Source of the DNA: Janthinobacterium aquaticum
GTDB taxonomy: Bacteria; Pseudomonadota; Gammaproteobacteria; Burkholderiales; Burkholderiaceae_D
DNA: 64,000 nucleotides
Assembly (NCBI RefSeq): GCF_009208565.1
Contig: NZ_WFLK01000006.1
Coordinates: 186,001-250,000, forward strand
Reading direction: 5' to 3'
Shown here: positions 47,883 to 56,539 of the stretch, in pieces
Layout: the number at the start of each line of letters is the position of its first letter
Position numbering within the stretch: the first letter of the stretch is position 1
Notes under the pieces: model-generated
What the model saw: only the letters and a program-made list of their open reading frames with translations
Databases searched by the model: none
What the model was told of the DNA's origin: nothing
Made by a program: the position numbers and the translations under genes

Positions 47883-49285
47883 TTCTCCTCCGACGTGGGC
47901 AACAGGGTGTGGCCGCGCCGCTGCGACAGCCGCTCGTGCGGCGCCTCTGCCAGTGCTTCCGGCTTGCCGCGCTTGTGCTCATCAGCAAAATAATTTTCCC
48001 AGGCCCAATCTAGCATGTCCAGGTTCAGGACTGGCGCCACACCTTCGTATCGTGCGAGATCGCGCACCTGGCGCAACAGGTCGCGCGGGTAGCACGCCAG
48101 CAGCGGCGTGTTCTGGCGCGCGTGCCGCTGCAGCAATGCCTCGAAAACGGTCGCGTCGAACTGCACCCCGCAGGCCGTGCAAGCCTGGCGAAACACCTGC
48201 TCATAGCGCGCTGTATCGAGCGCCGGCACCTCGATCTTGTAGCCGATACGGCGCAGGAAAGCCGCATCCGACAAGCGCTCTGGCAGGAAGTTCGAGGAAA
48301 ACACCACCTGCACATCGAACGGCACCTGAAAGGTGTGTCCATTATGCAATGACAAATAGTCCGATGCACGATCCATCGGCACGATCCAGCGGTTCATCAG
48401 TTCCAGTGCGGAACAACGCTGGCGCCCCAGATCGTCGATGATGAAAAGACCGTTGTTCGCCTTAAGATGCTGCGGGGTACGATACAGCCTGGTTACGCTA
48501 TCGAAACGCAAGTCGAGCATCTCGAGCGTCAGCTCGCCGCCGCTCAGCACGCTCGGGCGGCGCAGGCCGCGTACCCAGCGCATATCGAGTGGCTGGAGTG
48601 GCTGGAGCGTCAGCAACGAGGAGGCCGCGCTGGCACTGACCGGCTCTGGCAGCGCCTGGTGCACCAGCGGATCGTAAACCGGCAGCACTTCACCGTCGAC
48701 CATCAGCGCATACGGCACGGCAATAGTGCCGCCCTGCAGGCCGCCGAGGCGCTCGGCCAGGTAGCTCTTGCCGCTGCCGGCGGCCCCGTGCAGCAGGATA
48801 GCGCGGCCCGAATTCATGGCAGCACCCAGCTGATTCATCACTTGCGGATCGATCACCACGCCGTCGAAATGGCGCAGCAGCGCCGCGCGCGTGACCGGTG
48901 TACTGGCAGCGCTTTGCGCCGCTACCTGGGCGTTGTAGGCAGCCAGCGGCACCGGACACGGTCCCGCATAGGCATTGCGCGCCATCGCCGCCACGGCGCG
49001 CGCGCCGCCGCTCTCGCTCAGTTGATAATGGAGGTCGGCGTCGGTGCCGCTGCCGCCGCGGCGCGTCACTTCCAGCATTTTCTCCTGGCGCATAAAGGCC
49101 ACCAGCGGCTCGATCACGCCGGGCCCCAGCTTGAGATGGGCACTCAGTTCGGGCAGTGGCAGCTGGCCGCGCTGGAACAGCACCTTGGCCAGCAAATCGA
49201 CCAGGAACAGGAAGGGCAAACCGGTGTCGTCGACGCTGCGCGGCGCGCGCAGGCCGGCCGGCCCGGTATCAATAGCGGAGCTCAA
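47879..49285 (-). CDS. Tad-associated AAA+ ATPase with N-terminal winged-helix-like domain
   Basis: The roughly 468-residue protein has a predicted winged-helix-like N-terminus (about residues 20-110, LPFLFLVDLLAKVLFQRG and MRQEKMLEVTRR) and an AAA+ core: Walker A GAAGSGKS (167-174), Walker B FIIDD (281-285), sensor 1 SSNF near 330, and an Arg pair near 345. It is not the TadA motor. The TTG start at 49285 is chosen because GGAG lies 5 bases upstream and it overlaps the tadV stop; upstream in-frame sequence belongs to tadV in another phase. The gene overlaps rcpC, and an orthologous copy is found in cluster 2, so it is a conserved, coupled part of this Tad type, of unknown function. Confidence 0.8.
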   Translation of the reverse strand: MSSAIDTGPAGLRAPRSVDDTGLPFLFLVDLLAKVLFQRGQLPLPELSAHLKLGPGVIEPLVAFMRQEKMLEVTRRGGSGTDADLHYQLSESGGARAVAAMARNAYAGPCPVPLAAYNAQVAAQSAASTPVTRAALLRHFDGVVIDPQVMNQLGAAMNSGRAILLHGAAGSGKSYLAERLGGLQGGTIAVPYALMVDGEVLPVYDPLVHQALPEPVSASAASSLLTLQPLQPLDMRWVRGLRRPSVLSGGELTLEMLDLRFDSVTRLYRTPQHLKANNGLFIIDDLGRQRCSALELMNRWIVPMDRASDYLSLHNGHTFQVPFDVQVVFSSNFLPERLSDAAFLRRIGYKIEVPALDTARYEQVFRQACTACGVQFDATVFEALLQRHARQNTPLLACYPRDLLRQVRDLARYEGVAPVLNLDMLDWAWENYFADEHKRGKPEALAEAPHERLSQRRGHTLLPTSEEN

Positions 49286-49845
49286 AACAGCTCCGGCAAT
49301 ACGCCTGCCCGCAACAGCGCAAGATAGATAATGGTGCCGGCGGCAATTGCAATCGCATACGGCAGCTTGCCGCTCGGTGCGGCAGGTGCATCGATATCGG
49401 GGCGCTGGCGGGAAATGCCGCGCATCAGGCTGCCCAGCAGCAGTTGACAGGTGTTGCCTGTCATCTGGCGCAGGCTGCCATGCCACGCGCTGACGACCAG
49501 CGCCAGCACACCGCCGGCCAGCAGGCTGGCCAGCACGGCACCGAGCACTGCCTGCGGGCCAACGATGGCGCCAATGGCGGCCATCAGCTTGACATCGCCG
49601 GCGCCCAGCGTCTTGAGCGCATACATCGGCATCAGCAGTGTCAGGCCCAACGCCCAACCACCCACTGCCGGCCACAGTCCTATCGCCCCAGGCAAGGCAG
49701 ACGCATTGAGCGCCACGCCAATCAACGCCGCGATCGCAACGAGCCAGTTGGGAATACGGCGGCTGCGCACATCATGCCAGACGGCCAGCACCAGCAGCAA
49801 AGCCAGCAAGAGCACCAGCGGGCCAGCAAAAAACGACTCGTTCAT
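49282..49845 (-). CDS. tadV: Prepilin peptidase TadV/CpaA
   Basis: This aspartic protease cleaves the leader of Flp and the TadE/TadF pseudopilins. The 187-residue protein is a polytopic membrane protein with the A24 catalytic Asp residues in WHDVRSRRIPN near residue 28 and GAGDVKLMAA near 85. The ATG at 49845 (MNESFFAGP) is chosen; an in-frame TTG lies six codons upstream. No second prepilin peptidase is present inside the window. Confidence 0.9.
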   Translation of the reverse strand: MNESFFAGPLVLLLALLLVLAVWHDVRSRRIPNWLVAIAALIGVALNASALPGAIGLWPAVGGWALGLTLLMPMYALKTLGAGDVKLMAAIGAIVGPQAVLGAVLASLLAGGVLALVVSAWHGSLRQMTGNTCQLLLGSLMRGISRQRPDIDAPAAPSGKLPYAIAIAAGTIIYLALLRAGVLPELF

Positions 49846-49870
49846 GAGATACCCGCAAGTCAAGGCGACA

Positions 49871-49908
49871 TAAAAAATGGCCCGGTGCCGTTAAAGCTGG
49901 CCGGACCA
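49871..49908 (-). terminator. Intrinsic terminator between flp and tadV
   Basis: On the minus strand, TGGTCCGG (49901-49908) pairs with CCGGGCCA (49878-49885), one G-T wobble, followed by six T. It follows the flp stop and would reduce read-through into the assembly genes, giving much more pilin than machinery. Confidence 0.75.
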
Positions 49909-49941
49909 CTCATTGCGCGCCGCGAGGCGCACCTGCCTGAT

Positions 49942-50106
49942 TTACTTGGGGAAGTAGCCAGCAATTTTCGTGAAAGCAGCCGAGATACCGCCCGTCAAAG
50001 AGGCAACTGCAGTCACCAGGACAGCGGCGACCAGGGCAGCGATCAGTGCGTATTCGATTGCGGTAACACCATCTTCTTCGGCGATGAAATTTTTGATGAA
50101 GTTCAT
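49942..50106 (-). CDS. flp: Flp major pilin
   Basis: This 54-residue prepilin is too short to be obvious by length. The frame reads MNFIKNFIAEEDGVTAIEYA and continues with the hydrophobic segment LIAALVAAVLVTAV. Cleavage after Gly13 leaves a mature pilin with Glu and Tyr at positions 5 and 6, the Flp hallmark. It is the only Flp gene in the window and lies between the response regulator and tadV. Its 5' region of 296 bases holds an FNR-type box and a GTAC palindrome. Confidence 0.95.
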   Translation of the reverse strand: MNFIKNFIAEEDGVTAIEYALIAALVAAVLVTAVASLTGGISAAFTKIAGYFPK

Positions 50107-50325
50107 GATAGATCCATTCAGAGTTAGTTTAACAAAAGGTTATTTGTTCACGTTCAGGAATTGGATCAGCTTTAAGGACCCTTGCAATGGTATGTCGTGC
50201 GAACAGGCACATGACCAATTCAGCGTTGCCGGCGGGGTAAGTTTCTGCCCCTTGACTGTTCCATCAGTCTGGCTGACTCGTTGTTGTTGTCGAGTGCTGA
50301 TGTAGGTATCTTACCGATGGCCCCT

Positions 50326-50339
50326 TTGATTTGCATCAA
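50326..50339. promoter_or_regulatory. Perfect FNR/Anr/Dnr-type box upstream of flp
   Basis: TTGAT-TTGC-ATCAA matches the FNR-family consensus TTGAT-N4-ATCAA exactly. It sits 220 bases upstream of the flp start and 64 bases after the response-regulator stop. The best -10-like element is TAAGAT on the minus strand at 50308-50313, about 22 bases from the box centre, shorter than the 32 expected of a class II activator site. A repressor role or another promoter is therefore possible. Confidence 0.6.
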
Positions 50340-50344
50340 ACAAA

Positions 50345-50396
50345 AGTACTTAATCACCAGTACAAAACGCCTTTTCATGCCAGTACATTTGTACTG
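50345..50396. promoter_or_regulatory. GTAC repeats with palindrome upstream of flp
   Basis: Four GTAC cores lie within about 50 bases (50346, 50360, 50383 and 50391). The last two form a perfect palindrome CAGTAC-ATTT-GTACTG (50381-50396), and CCAGTAC is repeated 23 bases apart, two helical turns. These are candidate binding sites for the adjacent response regulator. Confidence 0.45.
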
Positions 50397-50402
50397 ATCC
50401 GG

Positions 50403-51095
50403 TTAATCCGGCAGCTTGTCGAGGCCATGCTTGCCCGCAAACACATACAGTTCCAGCCGGTTGGCCACATCGAGCTTCTGGTAAATCGTGGTCAGGTGAT
50501 TGCGCAGCGTCTGCTCGGAAATAAAGGCGCGCTGGGCAATGGTTTTGTTCAGTGCGCCATTGCCTTCGGCCATCATGGCGATAATCTTGCGCTCCTTGGG
50601 TGTCAGCTGCGCAATCTGCGCCGCTACCCTGGCCGCCTGCGGATCCTGTACCACCGGCGCCACCGGGCGCATCATGGTACCCAGCATGCGCTCGAACAGC
50701 GCCGGCTCGAGCACCATTTCGCCGCAATGCACCTTGGCGATGGCGGCAATCAGCTGTTCAGCCGACGCGTCCTTGCCCACCACGCCGCGCGCGCCGCTGC
50801 GCACGGCGCGGCATAATTCATCCTGGTCGCGCGTGCCGCTGAACATCAGCGCGCGCGCAGCGCCGCCAGCGAGCAGCGCCGGCAAAAAGTCAACCGAACT
50901 GACGCCGCCCAGGTCGATATCGAGCAGCACCACATCGGGCAGCTTGTCGGCCGCCATCGCCAGCGCCGCTTCGATATCGCCGGCGCTGCCAACCACGCGC
51001 ATGGCCGGTTGTGCGCCGGCCAGCAGTTTTTCCAAGCCCCACAGCATGGTCTTGTGATCGTCAACCAGCATGACGCGTATGGCATTGTCCTGCAT
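50403..51095 (-). CDS. NarL/FixJ-family response regulator of the Tad locus
   Basis: The protein of about 230 residues has a receiver domain (VMLVDDHKTML, phospho-Asp near residue 59 in LLDIDLGG, Lys in VVGKDASAEQL) and a C-terminal LuxR-type helix-turn-helix (LTPKERKIIAMMAEGNGALN followed by EQTLRNHLTTIYQKLDV). I choose the ATG at 51095 because GGAG lies 8 bases before it; an in-frame ATG at 51101 and a GTG at 51104 lie too close to that site. It lies 30 bases after its sensor kinase and just upstream of flp, so it probably regulates the pilus genes. Confidence 0.86.
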   Translation of the reverse strand: MQDNAIRVMLVDDHKTMLWGLEKLLAGAQPAMRVVGSAGDIEAALAMAADKLPDVVLLDIDLGGVSSVDFLPALLAGGAARALMFSGTRDQDELCRAVRSGARGVVGKDASAEQLIAAIAKVHCGEMVLEPALFERMLGTMMRPVAPVVQDPQAARVAAQIAQLTPKERKIIAMMAEGNGALNKTIAQRAFISEQTLRNHLTTIYQKLDVANRLELYVFAGKHGLDKLPD

Positions 51096-51125
51096 TCCCA
51101 TCACTCCTATTAACTAAAGCAAACC

Positions 51126-52802
51126 CTACACGGGAATAGTAATCGAGACGACCGTCAGGGCGCCGCCAGTATTGCCCACTTCGAGCGTGCCACCAAGCGC
51201 CTGCGTACGCTCGGCCATCGAGACCGGCAGAAAACTGGCTGCACTGCCCTGGCGTTCGTTTTCCATCGCGATATGAAGCATGCCGGCGCGCTTGCCCAGC
51301 ACGATGCGCGCGCTGCGGGCCGTGGTGTGCTTGCGGATATTGCTCATGCCTTCATTGACGATCTGGAACACTTCAGCAGCCAAGCGGTCGCTGAGATGGA
51401 GCTCGCCCTGCACCACGATATCGATTTCCAGACCAAAGAACTTGCGTATCTGCTCGGCCTGGCGGCGCAACGCCAGCAGCAGTTCGGCTTCTTCGGGCGC
51501 GGCGCCGGTGCGCAGTGACTGCGCCATCTGGCGCAGGTCGCCGATGACCTGGCCGCTCATCTCGATCAACTTGTCGAGTTCGCCGATCAGCGGATTGTCG
51601 GGCGCGGCGCTGTTGCGCAGTGCGCTCAAGCCATGGCGCAGGCCGATATACGGCTGGATGGTGGTGTCATGCAGATCGCGCGCAATTTTCTGCCGCTCGC
51701 GATAGGCGGCGCCCGAGGCCAGGCGGTCGACCAGTTCGATATTTTCAATCAGGGGAAACACCTGCGAGACGATCTGCAGCAAAAAGCGCGTATCGGCGCG
51801 CGCATAGCGCTGGCTTGAGGTGGCCAGGTAAATACGGCCCTCGCCTTCGCGCAGCGGCAGCGGCACGCTGATGTAACTGTCGCCATCGAGCAGTTCGGCC
51901 ACCGCCGCTCCCGTCTGTCCGGTCGCCCCGTCCAGGTGCTGCCAGCGCAAGCTGCCCTGCTCGAAACACTGCAAGCGGGCGTCCCTCCCAAGCCTGGCCA
52001 GCGGCGACGCCGCATACAGCACGCTGGTGCGCGCGCCAAAAGCCATCAGCGGCGCCACCGCAGCGGCCCCCATGATGGTGCTGCGCGCTGGCGTGCCGGC
52101 AACGGCCGTGCGCAGCAGCCACTGTTCGCCGGTGCCGCGCATAATCAGGGTGCAACTACTGGCATGGAAAAACTGACGGGTCTTTTCCAGGATGGAATTG
52201 AGCGTATGATCGACGCCAAAGCGTGGGTTGGACTGCTGGCTGATATCGTGCAGCAGCGCCAGGCGGCGTTTTTGCAGCAGGCCCAGGCCGCCCCAGTAGG
52301 CAAACATATAGCCGAGCGCCATCACAAAGATCACCCTCAGCAACAAATCGGGCTGATCGACCAGGCCGCCGCCAAACAGCGAAGCGACACCGAGCAATAA
52401 CGACGAGGCCAGCGTAATGCGTGTACCCGTGTCGAGCCCGTGCTGGAACGACGAAGTGAGAATGGCAAAGAAGAAAAACGGAAAAAAATAGCTCTCGCTG
52501 CCGCCGGTACAAAACACCAACAGACCCGACCAGCAGACATCGAGCCAGTAAATCAGCCTGCCATGCGAAAAAGGCTGATTGAAATGCGCCAGGATAAACA
52601 GCACCGCACTATGCAGCACATACAGCAGCAATACCGACCAGGTCAGATGGGCTGGCACGCCGATCTGACCAGGATTGACAAACCAAGTCAGCAAGGCAGT
52701 CACGGACAGCAGCAGGCGCATGCCCGAGATCATGGCGACATCGGCATTGCCAGTCGAAGGCGTGTTGCCTGCTTCGATCGATTGTAGGTGGGCCAGCAGC
52801 AT
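51126..52802 (-). CDS. Sensor histidine kinase of the Tad locus (HisKA_3/NarX-type)
   Basis: The 558-residue protein has an N-terminal membrane domain with about six hydrophobic segments (residues 25-175), a GAF-like sensor domain (about 195-350), a HisKA_3 dimerisation domain with the phospho-His in ARDLHDTTIQPYIGL near residue 378, and a C-terminal ATPase domain (VNEGMSNIRKHTTARSARI). The signal is unknown. It is the first gene of cluster 1 on the minus strand and divergent from tadE. Confidence 0.87.
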   Translation of the reverse strand: MLLAHLQSIEAGNTPSTGNADVAMISGMRLLLSVTALLTWFVNPGQIGVPAHLTWSVLLLYVLHSAVLFILAHFNQPFSHGRLIYWLDVCWSGLLVFCTGGSESYFFPFFFFAILTSSFQHGLDTGTRITLASSLLLGVASLFGGGLVDQPDLLLRVIFVMALGYMFAYWGGLGLLQKRRLALLHDISQQSNPRFGVDHTLNSILEKTRQFFHASSCTLIMRGTGEQWLLRTAVAGTPARSTIMGAAAVAPLMAFGARTSVLYAASPLARLGRDARLQCFEQGSLRWQHLDGATGQTGAAVAELLDGDSYISVPLPLREGEGRIYLATSSQRYARADTRFLLQIVSQVFPLIENIELVDRLASGAAYRERQKIARDLHDTTIQPYIGLRHGLSALRNSAAPDNPLIGELDKLIEMSGQVIGDLRQMAQSLRTGAAPEEAELLLALRRQAEQIRKFFGLEIDIVVQGELHLSDRLAAEVFQIVNEGMSNIRKHTTARSARIVLGKRAGMLHIAMENERQGSAASFLPVSMAERTQALGGTLEVGNTGGALTVVSITIPV

Positions 52803-53081
52803 AAATGATCATCCATCTTGTTTAAAAAATCAGTTTTCCGGCTTGCTACGAAAAACGTGAAAAGCCATGCCCGATAGCCTATCTTAATCGCTTGCAGTGG
52901 CGTGCACACCCGACCAGACCATATCATACATGCAACACTATTATCTTGAGAGTATCGAAAAAGTAGTAAGTATCGGTGCTAAATTGACTTAAAACAAGAT
53001 AGAATAAAAATGCCCATGCCGCCAACACATGGTTCCTGATATCCCTTGCACGCTGCCACCGGCCAAAACACCCGACTCGAC
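52803..53081. promoter_or_regulatory. Divergent promoter region sensor kinase / tadE
   Basis: About 280 AT-rich bases between divergent genes. A TTGACT -35-like sequence is near 52983 on the plus strand but without a well-placed -10. No RNA gene seen. Confidence 0.4.
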
Positions 53082-53585
53082 ATGACAACACTCCCGCCCG
53101 TATTCCTGCCTCGCCACGGGCAACGCCCCGTGCGCCAGCGCGGCGCGACGATTGTCGAGTTTGCCATTATTGCGCCGGCGTTCCTGCTGCTGATGATCGG
53201 TGTGATCGAATTGAGCATGGTGTATTTCGCCAACCTGACCATGCAGCATGCGGTGCGCGAAGGCGCGCGCTACGCGGTGACCGGGCAGAGCAATCTCGAT
53301 CCGAACACCTCCAGCCAGCAGCGCTACCAGGCGGTGCTGCAAAAGATCAAGGACAGCTCGATGGGCATGTACGACAAAGTCAACCCGACCGTTTCGGTCA
53401 CCAATATGAGCGGCGGCAGCAACAGCGGCGCCGGCACGTTCGGCAGCGCCGGCGACATTATCGTCATCTCGCTCGACTGCAACTGGGCCCTGGCCACGCC
53501 GATGATGGCGGCCTTTTTCAGCAACGGCAAAGCGCACTTCGTGGTGTCGGCCACCATGCGCAACGAAAGCTACGGCGGCTTATGA
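53082..53585 (+). CDS. tadE: TadE minor pseudopilin
   Basis: The 167-residue protein has an N-terminal cytoplasmic stretch, the pilin-type Glu in GATIVEFAIIAPAFLLLMIG, and a soluble periplasmic domain. TadV processes TadE, which is needed for Flp pilus assembly. The ATG at 53082 (MTTLPPVFLPRH) is chosen over a TTG at 53046. Its stop overlaps the tadF ATG by 4 bases. Confidence 0.88.
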   Translation: MTTLPPVFLPRHGQRPVRQRGATIVEFAIIAPAFLLLMIGVIELSMVYFANLTMQHAVREGARYAVTGQSNLDPNTSSQQRYQAVLQKIKDSSMGMYDKVNPTVSVTNMSGGSNSGAGTFGSAGDIIVISLDCNWALATPMMAAFFSNGKAHFVVSATMRNESYGGL

Positions 53586-54193
53586 TGCCACTGCCACGCT
53601 ACCGAGGCAGGCTTGCGGCCGGCATTGCCGCCGTCGAGTTTGCCATCGTGCTGCCGCTGCTGGTGCTGTTGCTGCTGATGGTGGTCGATCTGTCGCGCGC
53701 CATCCAGGCCAAGATCATCCTGCTCAATATCAGCCGCGAAGGCGCCAACCTGGCCTCGCGCTCGACCTCCGACCTGTCCGGCTCCAGCCAGACCATCATG
53801 GATGCGCTGGCCACGACCACGCCGCCGCTGGACATGAACAAGCGCGGCATGATCTACATTACCAAGATCATGGGCTACACCAGCAAGTCGGGCCTGCGCA
53901 ATATCGTGCTGGAACAGTACCGCTGGAACACCGGTGCAAAATCGAGCGGCTACCAGCCGGCCAGCCAGGTGTGGAGCTGCCCTAGCTGGGACAGCGGCGG
54001 CACCTGCAGCAGCATCGGCAAGGGTGAAAGCGCGCCGGTAGTCACGCTGATGAAGGGTCAGCTGGCCGATGGCGAACTGATTTACTCAGTGGAGACCTTC
54101 TATAACTTCGACATGGTTTTTGGCGCGGCGCGCCTGGCCGATTCGACCCTGCCGACCCTGGGGCCCAACCTGTATTCGATGACGGTGTTCTGA
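53582..54193 (+). CDS. tadF: TadF minor pseudopilin
   Basis: The 203-residue protein has the pseudopilin N-terminus AAVEFAIVLPLLVLLLLMVV with the conserved Glu, and a periplasmic domain with two Cys (residues near 131 and 138, CPSWDSGGTC) that may form a disulfide. It overlaps tadE and tadG by 4 and 1 bases, forming a tight operon. Confidence 0.86.
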   Translation: MMPLPRYRGRLAAGIAAVEFAIVLPLLVLLLLMVVDLSRAIQAKIILLNISREGANLASRSTSDLSGSSQTIMDALATTTPPLDMNKRGMIYITKIMGYTSKSGLRNIVLEQYRWNTGAKSSGYQPASQVWSCPSWDSGGTCSSIGKGESAPVVTLMKGQLADGELIYSVETFYNFDMVFGAARLADSTLPTLGPNLYSMTVF

Positions 54194-55563
54194 TGCACAT
54201 GCCATTTCCCTCACGCCGCCAGGGCGGCCAAGTACTGTTGATGATGGCACTGTCAGCAGTCATGCTGATTGCCGCCGTCGGCCTGGCCATCGACTCGGGC
54301 CTCGGTTACCTGATCAAGGCCAAGTTGAATGCCGCCGTCGACTCGGCCAGCCTGGCCGCTGCGCGCGGGGTGACGCTGGGCGACAACCAGGCGGCGCAGG
54401 CGGCCAATGCACGCCAGGCCGCGCGCGAATTTTTCGACGTGAACTATCCCGACAAATACCTGATGTCCACGCCGGTGCTCAATCCGGTCGGCGTGACGTT
54501 CGACAAGGGCACCGTAACGGTCGACGTGTCGGCCACCGCTTCGCTGCCGGTCACGCTGATGGGCATCCTCGGCTTCAAGACGCTCGATGTGGCAGCCACC
54601 GCGCAGACCATCCGCAAGGACCTCGACATGGTGCTGGTGATGGACACCTCCGGTTCGCTGTCGGGCAACGCCACCGCCGTGCGCGCCGCCGGCGTGTCGT
54701 TCATGAACAAGTTCAATTCCACAGTCGACCGCGTGGGCCTGCTGCACTTTGCCACCGGGGTGCAGGTCGACCTGCCGATCAAGCCGGTCAACCGCGGCTT
54801 TGACCGCACCGTGGCCACCACTGCCATCAACCTGTTTGCCTTTACCGGCGGCACCAATTCCTCGGAAGGCATGTGGCAGGCGCGCAACCAGTTGAACAGC
54901 ATCGACCAGGTCAACCGCTCCAGCCTGCGCGTGATCGTGTTTTTTTCCGACGGTTCGCCGGCCGCGTTTTCCTCGTATTTCTTCCCTGCCACCAGCGGCA
55001 CCTGCAGGACGCCCGGCTCGATCGCCACGCTGACCGACAAACCCGGCAGCGCCTCGCCGCTGCGCGGCCTGTACCGCATGGACCTGACCAATACTGACCT
55101 GACGCCCACCACCTCGTGCGATGTCGACCTGCTGACCACCCTGCCAGCCTGGTACAACCCGCATAACCCGGCCGCCAACGCCAATGATGCGTCCTTGCGT
55201 GAGTTTCCTATCGTCACCAATACGCCGCGCGTGGTTACCAATTCGCTGGCCACGCCGCTGCTGGAATGGACCAATGTGCACCGCGCCTCGCGCAACCTGG
55301 CCGAAGCGATTGCCGCCAAGGCGCGCCAGGAAGGCATTTATGTCTTTACGCTGGGCATGGGCGACTCGCTGACCGCAGCCGAAGGACCGGACAATGAAAA
55401 AGGCGAAGACCTGCTGCGCTGCCTGGCCAATACCATCGACGCCAAAGCCAGCTGCCGCAAGCCGGCCGAACCGCAAGGACTGTACTGCTACGCGGCCACC
55501 GAAAGCGACCTGAGCCCGTGCTTTACGCGGCTGGCTTCGGCCATCCTGCGCATTTCCAAATAA
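54193..55563 (+). CDS. tadG: TadG-like protein with von Willebrand factor A domain
   Basis: The 456-residue protein has an N-terminal membrane segment (GGQVLLMMALSAVMLIAAVG), a TadE/TadG N-terminal region and a VWA domain with the MIDAS-type motif VMDTSGSLSGN near residue 153. TadG is needed for pilus assembly or anchoring and may bind metal. It converges on tadC2 with 9 bases between the stop codons and no terminator. Confidence 0.88.
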   Translation: MHMPFPSRRQGGQVLLMMALSAVMLIAAVGLAIDSGLGYLIKAKLNAAVDSASLAAARGVTLGDNQAAQAANARQAAREFFDVNYPDKYLMSTPVLNPVGVTFDKGTVTVDVSATASLPVTLMGILGFKTLDVAATAQTIRKDLDMVLVMDTSGSLSGNATAVRAAGVSFMNKFNSTVDRVGLLHFATGVQVDLPIKPVNRGFDRTVATTAINLFAFTGGTNSSEGMWQARNQLNSIDQVNRSSLRVIVFFSDGSPAAFSSYFFPATSGTCRTPGSIATLTDKPGSASPLRGLYRMDLTNTDLTPTTSCDVDLLTTLPAWYNPHNPAANANDASLREFPIVTNTPRVVTNSLATPLLEWTNVHRASRNLAEAIAAKARQEGIYVFTLGMGDSLTAAEGPDNEKGEDLLRCLANTIDAKASCRKPAEPQGLYCYAATESDLSPCFTRLASAILRISK

Positions 55564-55572
55564 GCGGCTGCC

Positions 55573-56508
55573 TCAGCTGCCATTCATGGAAGGCAGCAGC
55601 ACCCTGTAAATCTGCAGCACTGCCGGGCCCAGCAGCACCACCATCAAGGTCGGAAAAATAAAGAAAATCAGCGGGAACAGCAGCTTCAGGGCAATCCTGG
55701 CGGCCGTTTCTTCGGCACGCTGGCGCCGCTTGGTGCGCAACAGGTCGGACTGCACGCGCAGCGATGCAGCGATGCTGGTGCCAAAGCGTTCGGCCTGGAT
55801 CAGCAGAGTCACCAGTGCGTCGACATCGTCCACGCCGGTGCGCAGCGCCAGATTGCGCAGCGCCCTGTCCTTGGCGCTGCCGGCGCGCATTTCCAGCGTG
55901 ACCAGCTGCAGCTCTTCAGCCAGCACCGTGCTTTTCAGGCCGATTTCCTGCGCCACGCGCGCCAGCGCCGCTTCCATCGCCAGCCCTGCTTCCACGCAGA
56001 CCGTCATCAGGTCGAGCGCATCGGGAAAGCTTTCAAACACCTCGCGCTGGCGCTGCTGCAGGCAGTGCCTGAGCCACAGTTCAGGCAGATAATAGCCGGC
56101 GGCAGCGAGCGCCGCCATCCACAGCAGCACATTATGCCGGCCGTCGCGCAGCACCAGATACGCTGCCAGGGGCAGCAGCACGGCCAGCGCCGTCTTGCTG
56201 GCGTAAAACAGCACCGGCGTGCTGCTCTTGCGCCAGCCGGCATGGATAAAGCGCAAGCGCGCCGGCGATTCATCCCAGCCATCTTCGGGCAGCGACAGCC
56301 TGGCCAGCGGCTGCATCAGGCCAGCTAGCTGCGCCAGCCAGCGCGACTGAGCGGGCCGTACGGCCGCTTTCGCCGTGGCGCCAGCATCATAGAGTGCAGC
56401 CAGGCGCTGCTGCACGCGGTTGCCGGCCGCGGCGCGCGCCAGCACCACTACCATGGCAAACACGATCAGGAACAACAGCAGCAGCAAGCTCATTTGCAGC
56501 AGATTCAC
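55573..56508 (-). CDS. TadC (cluster 2)
   Basis: The 311-residue protein is a paralogue of the TadC at 40706, sharing nearly the whole T2SF domain (for example QEIGLKSTVLAEELQLVTLE and LALRTGVDDVDALVTLLIQA) with a different N-terminal half. Like TadC1 it is the last gene of its cluster. It converges on tadG. Confidence 0.92.
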   Translation of the reverse strand: MNLLQMSLLLLLFLIVFAMVVVLARAAAGNRVQQRLAALYDAGATAKAAVRPAQSRWLAQLAGLMQPLARLSLPEDGWDESPARLRFIHAGWRKSSTPVLFYASKTALAVLLPLAAYLVLRDGRHNVLLWMAALAAAGYYLPELWLRHCLQQRQREVFESFPDALDLMTVCVEAGLAMEAALARVAQEIGLKSTVLAEELQLVTLEMRAGSAKDRALRNLALRTGVDDVDALVTLLIQAERFGTSIAASLRVQSDLLRTKRRQRAEETAARIALKLLFPLIFFIFPTLMVVLLGPAVLQIYRVLLPSMNGS

Positions 56509-56539
56509 GGTTCCGCTCCTTTCCTTGTCAGATTCAAGC

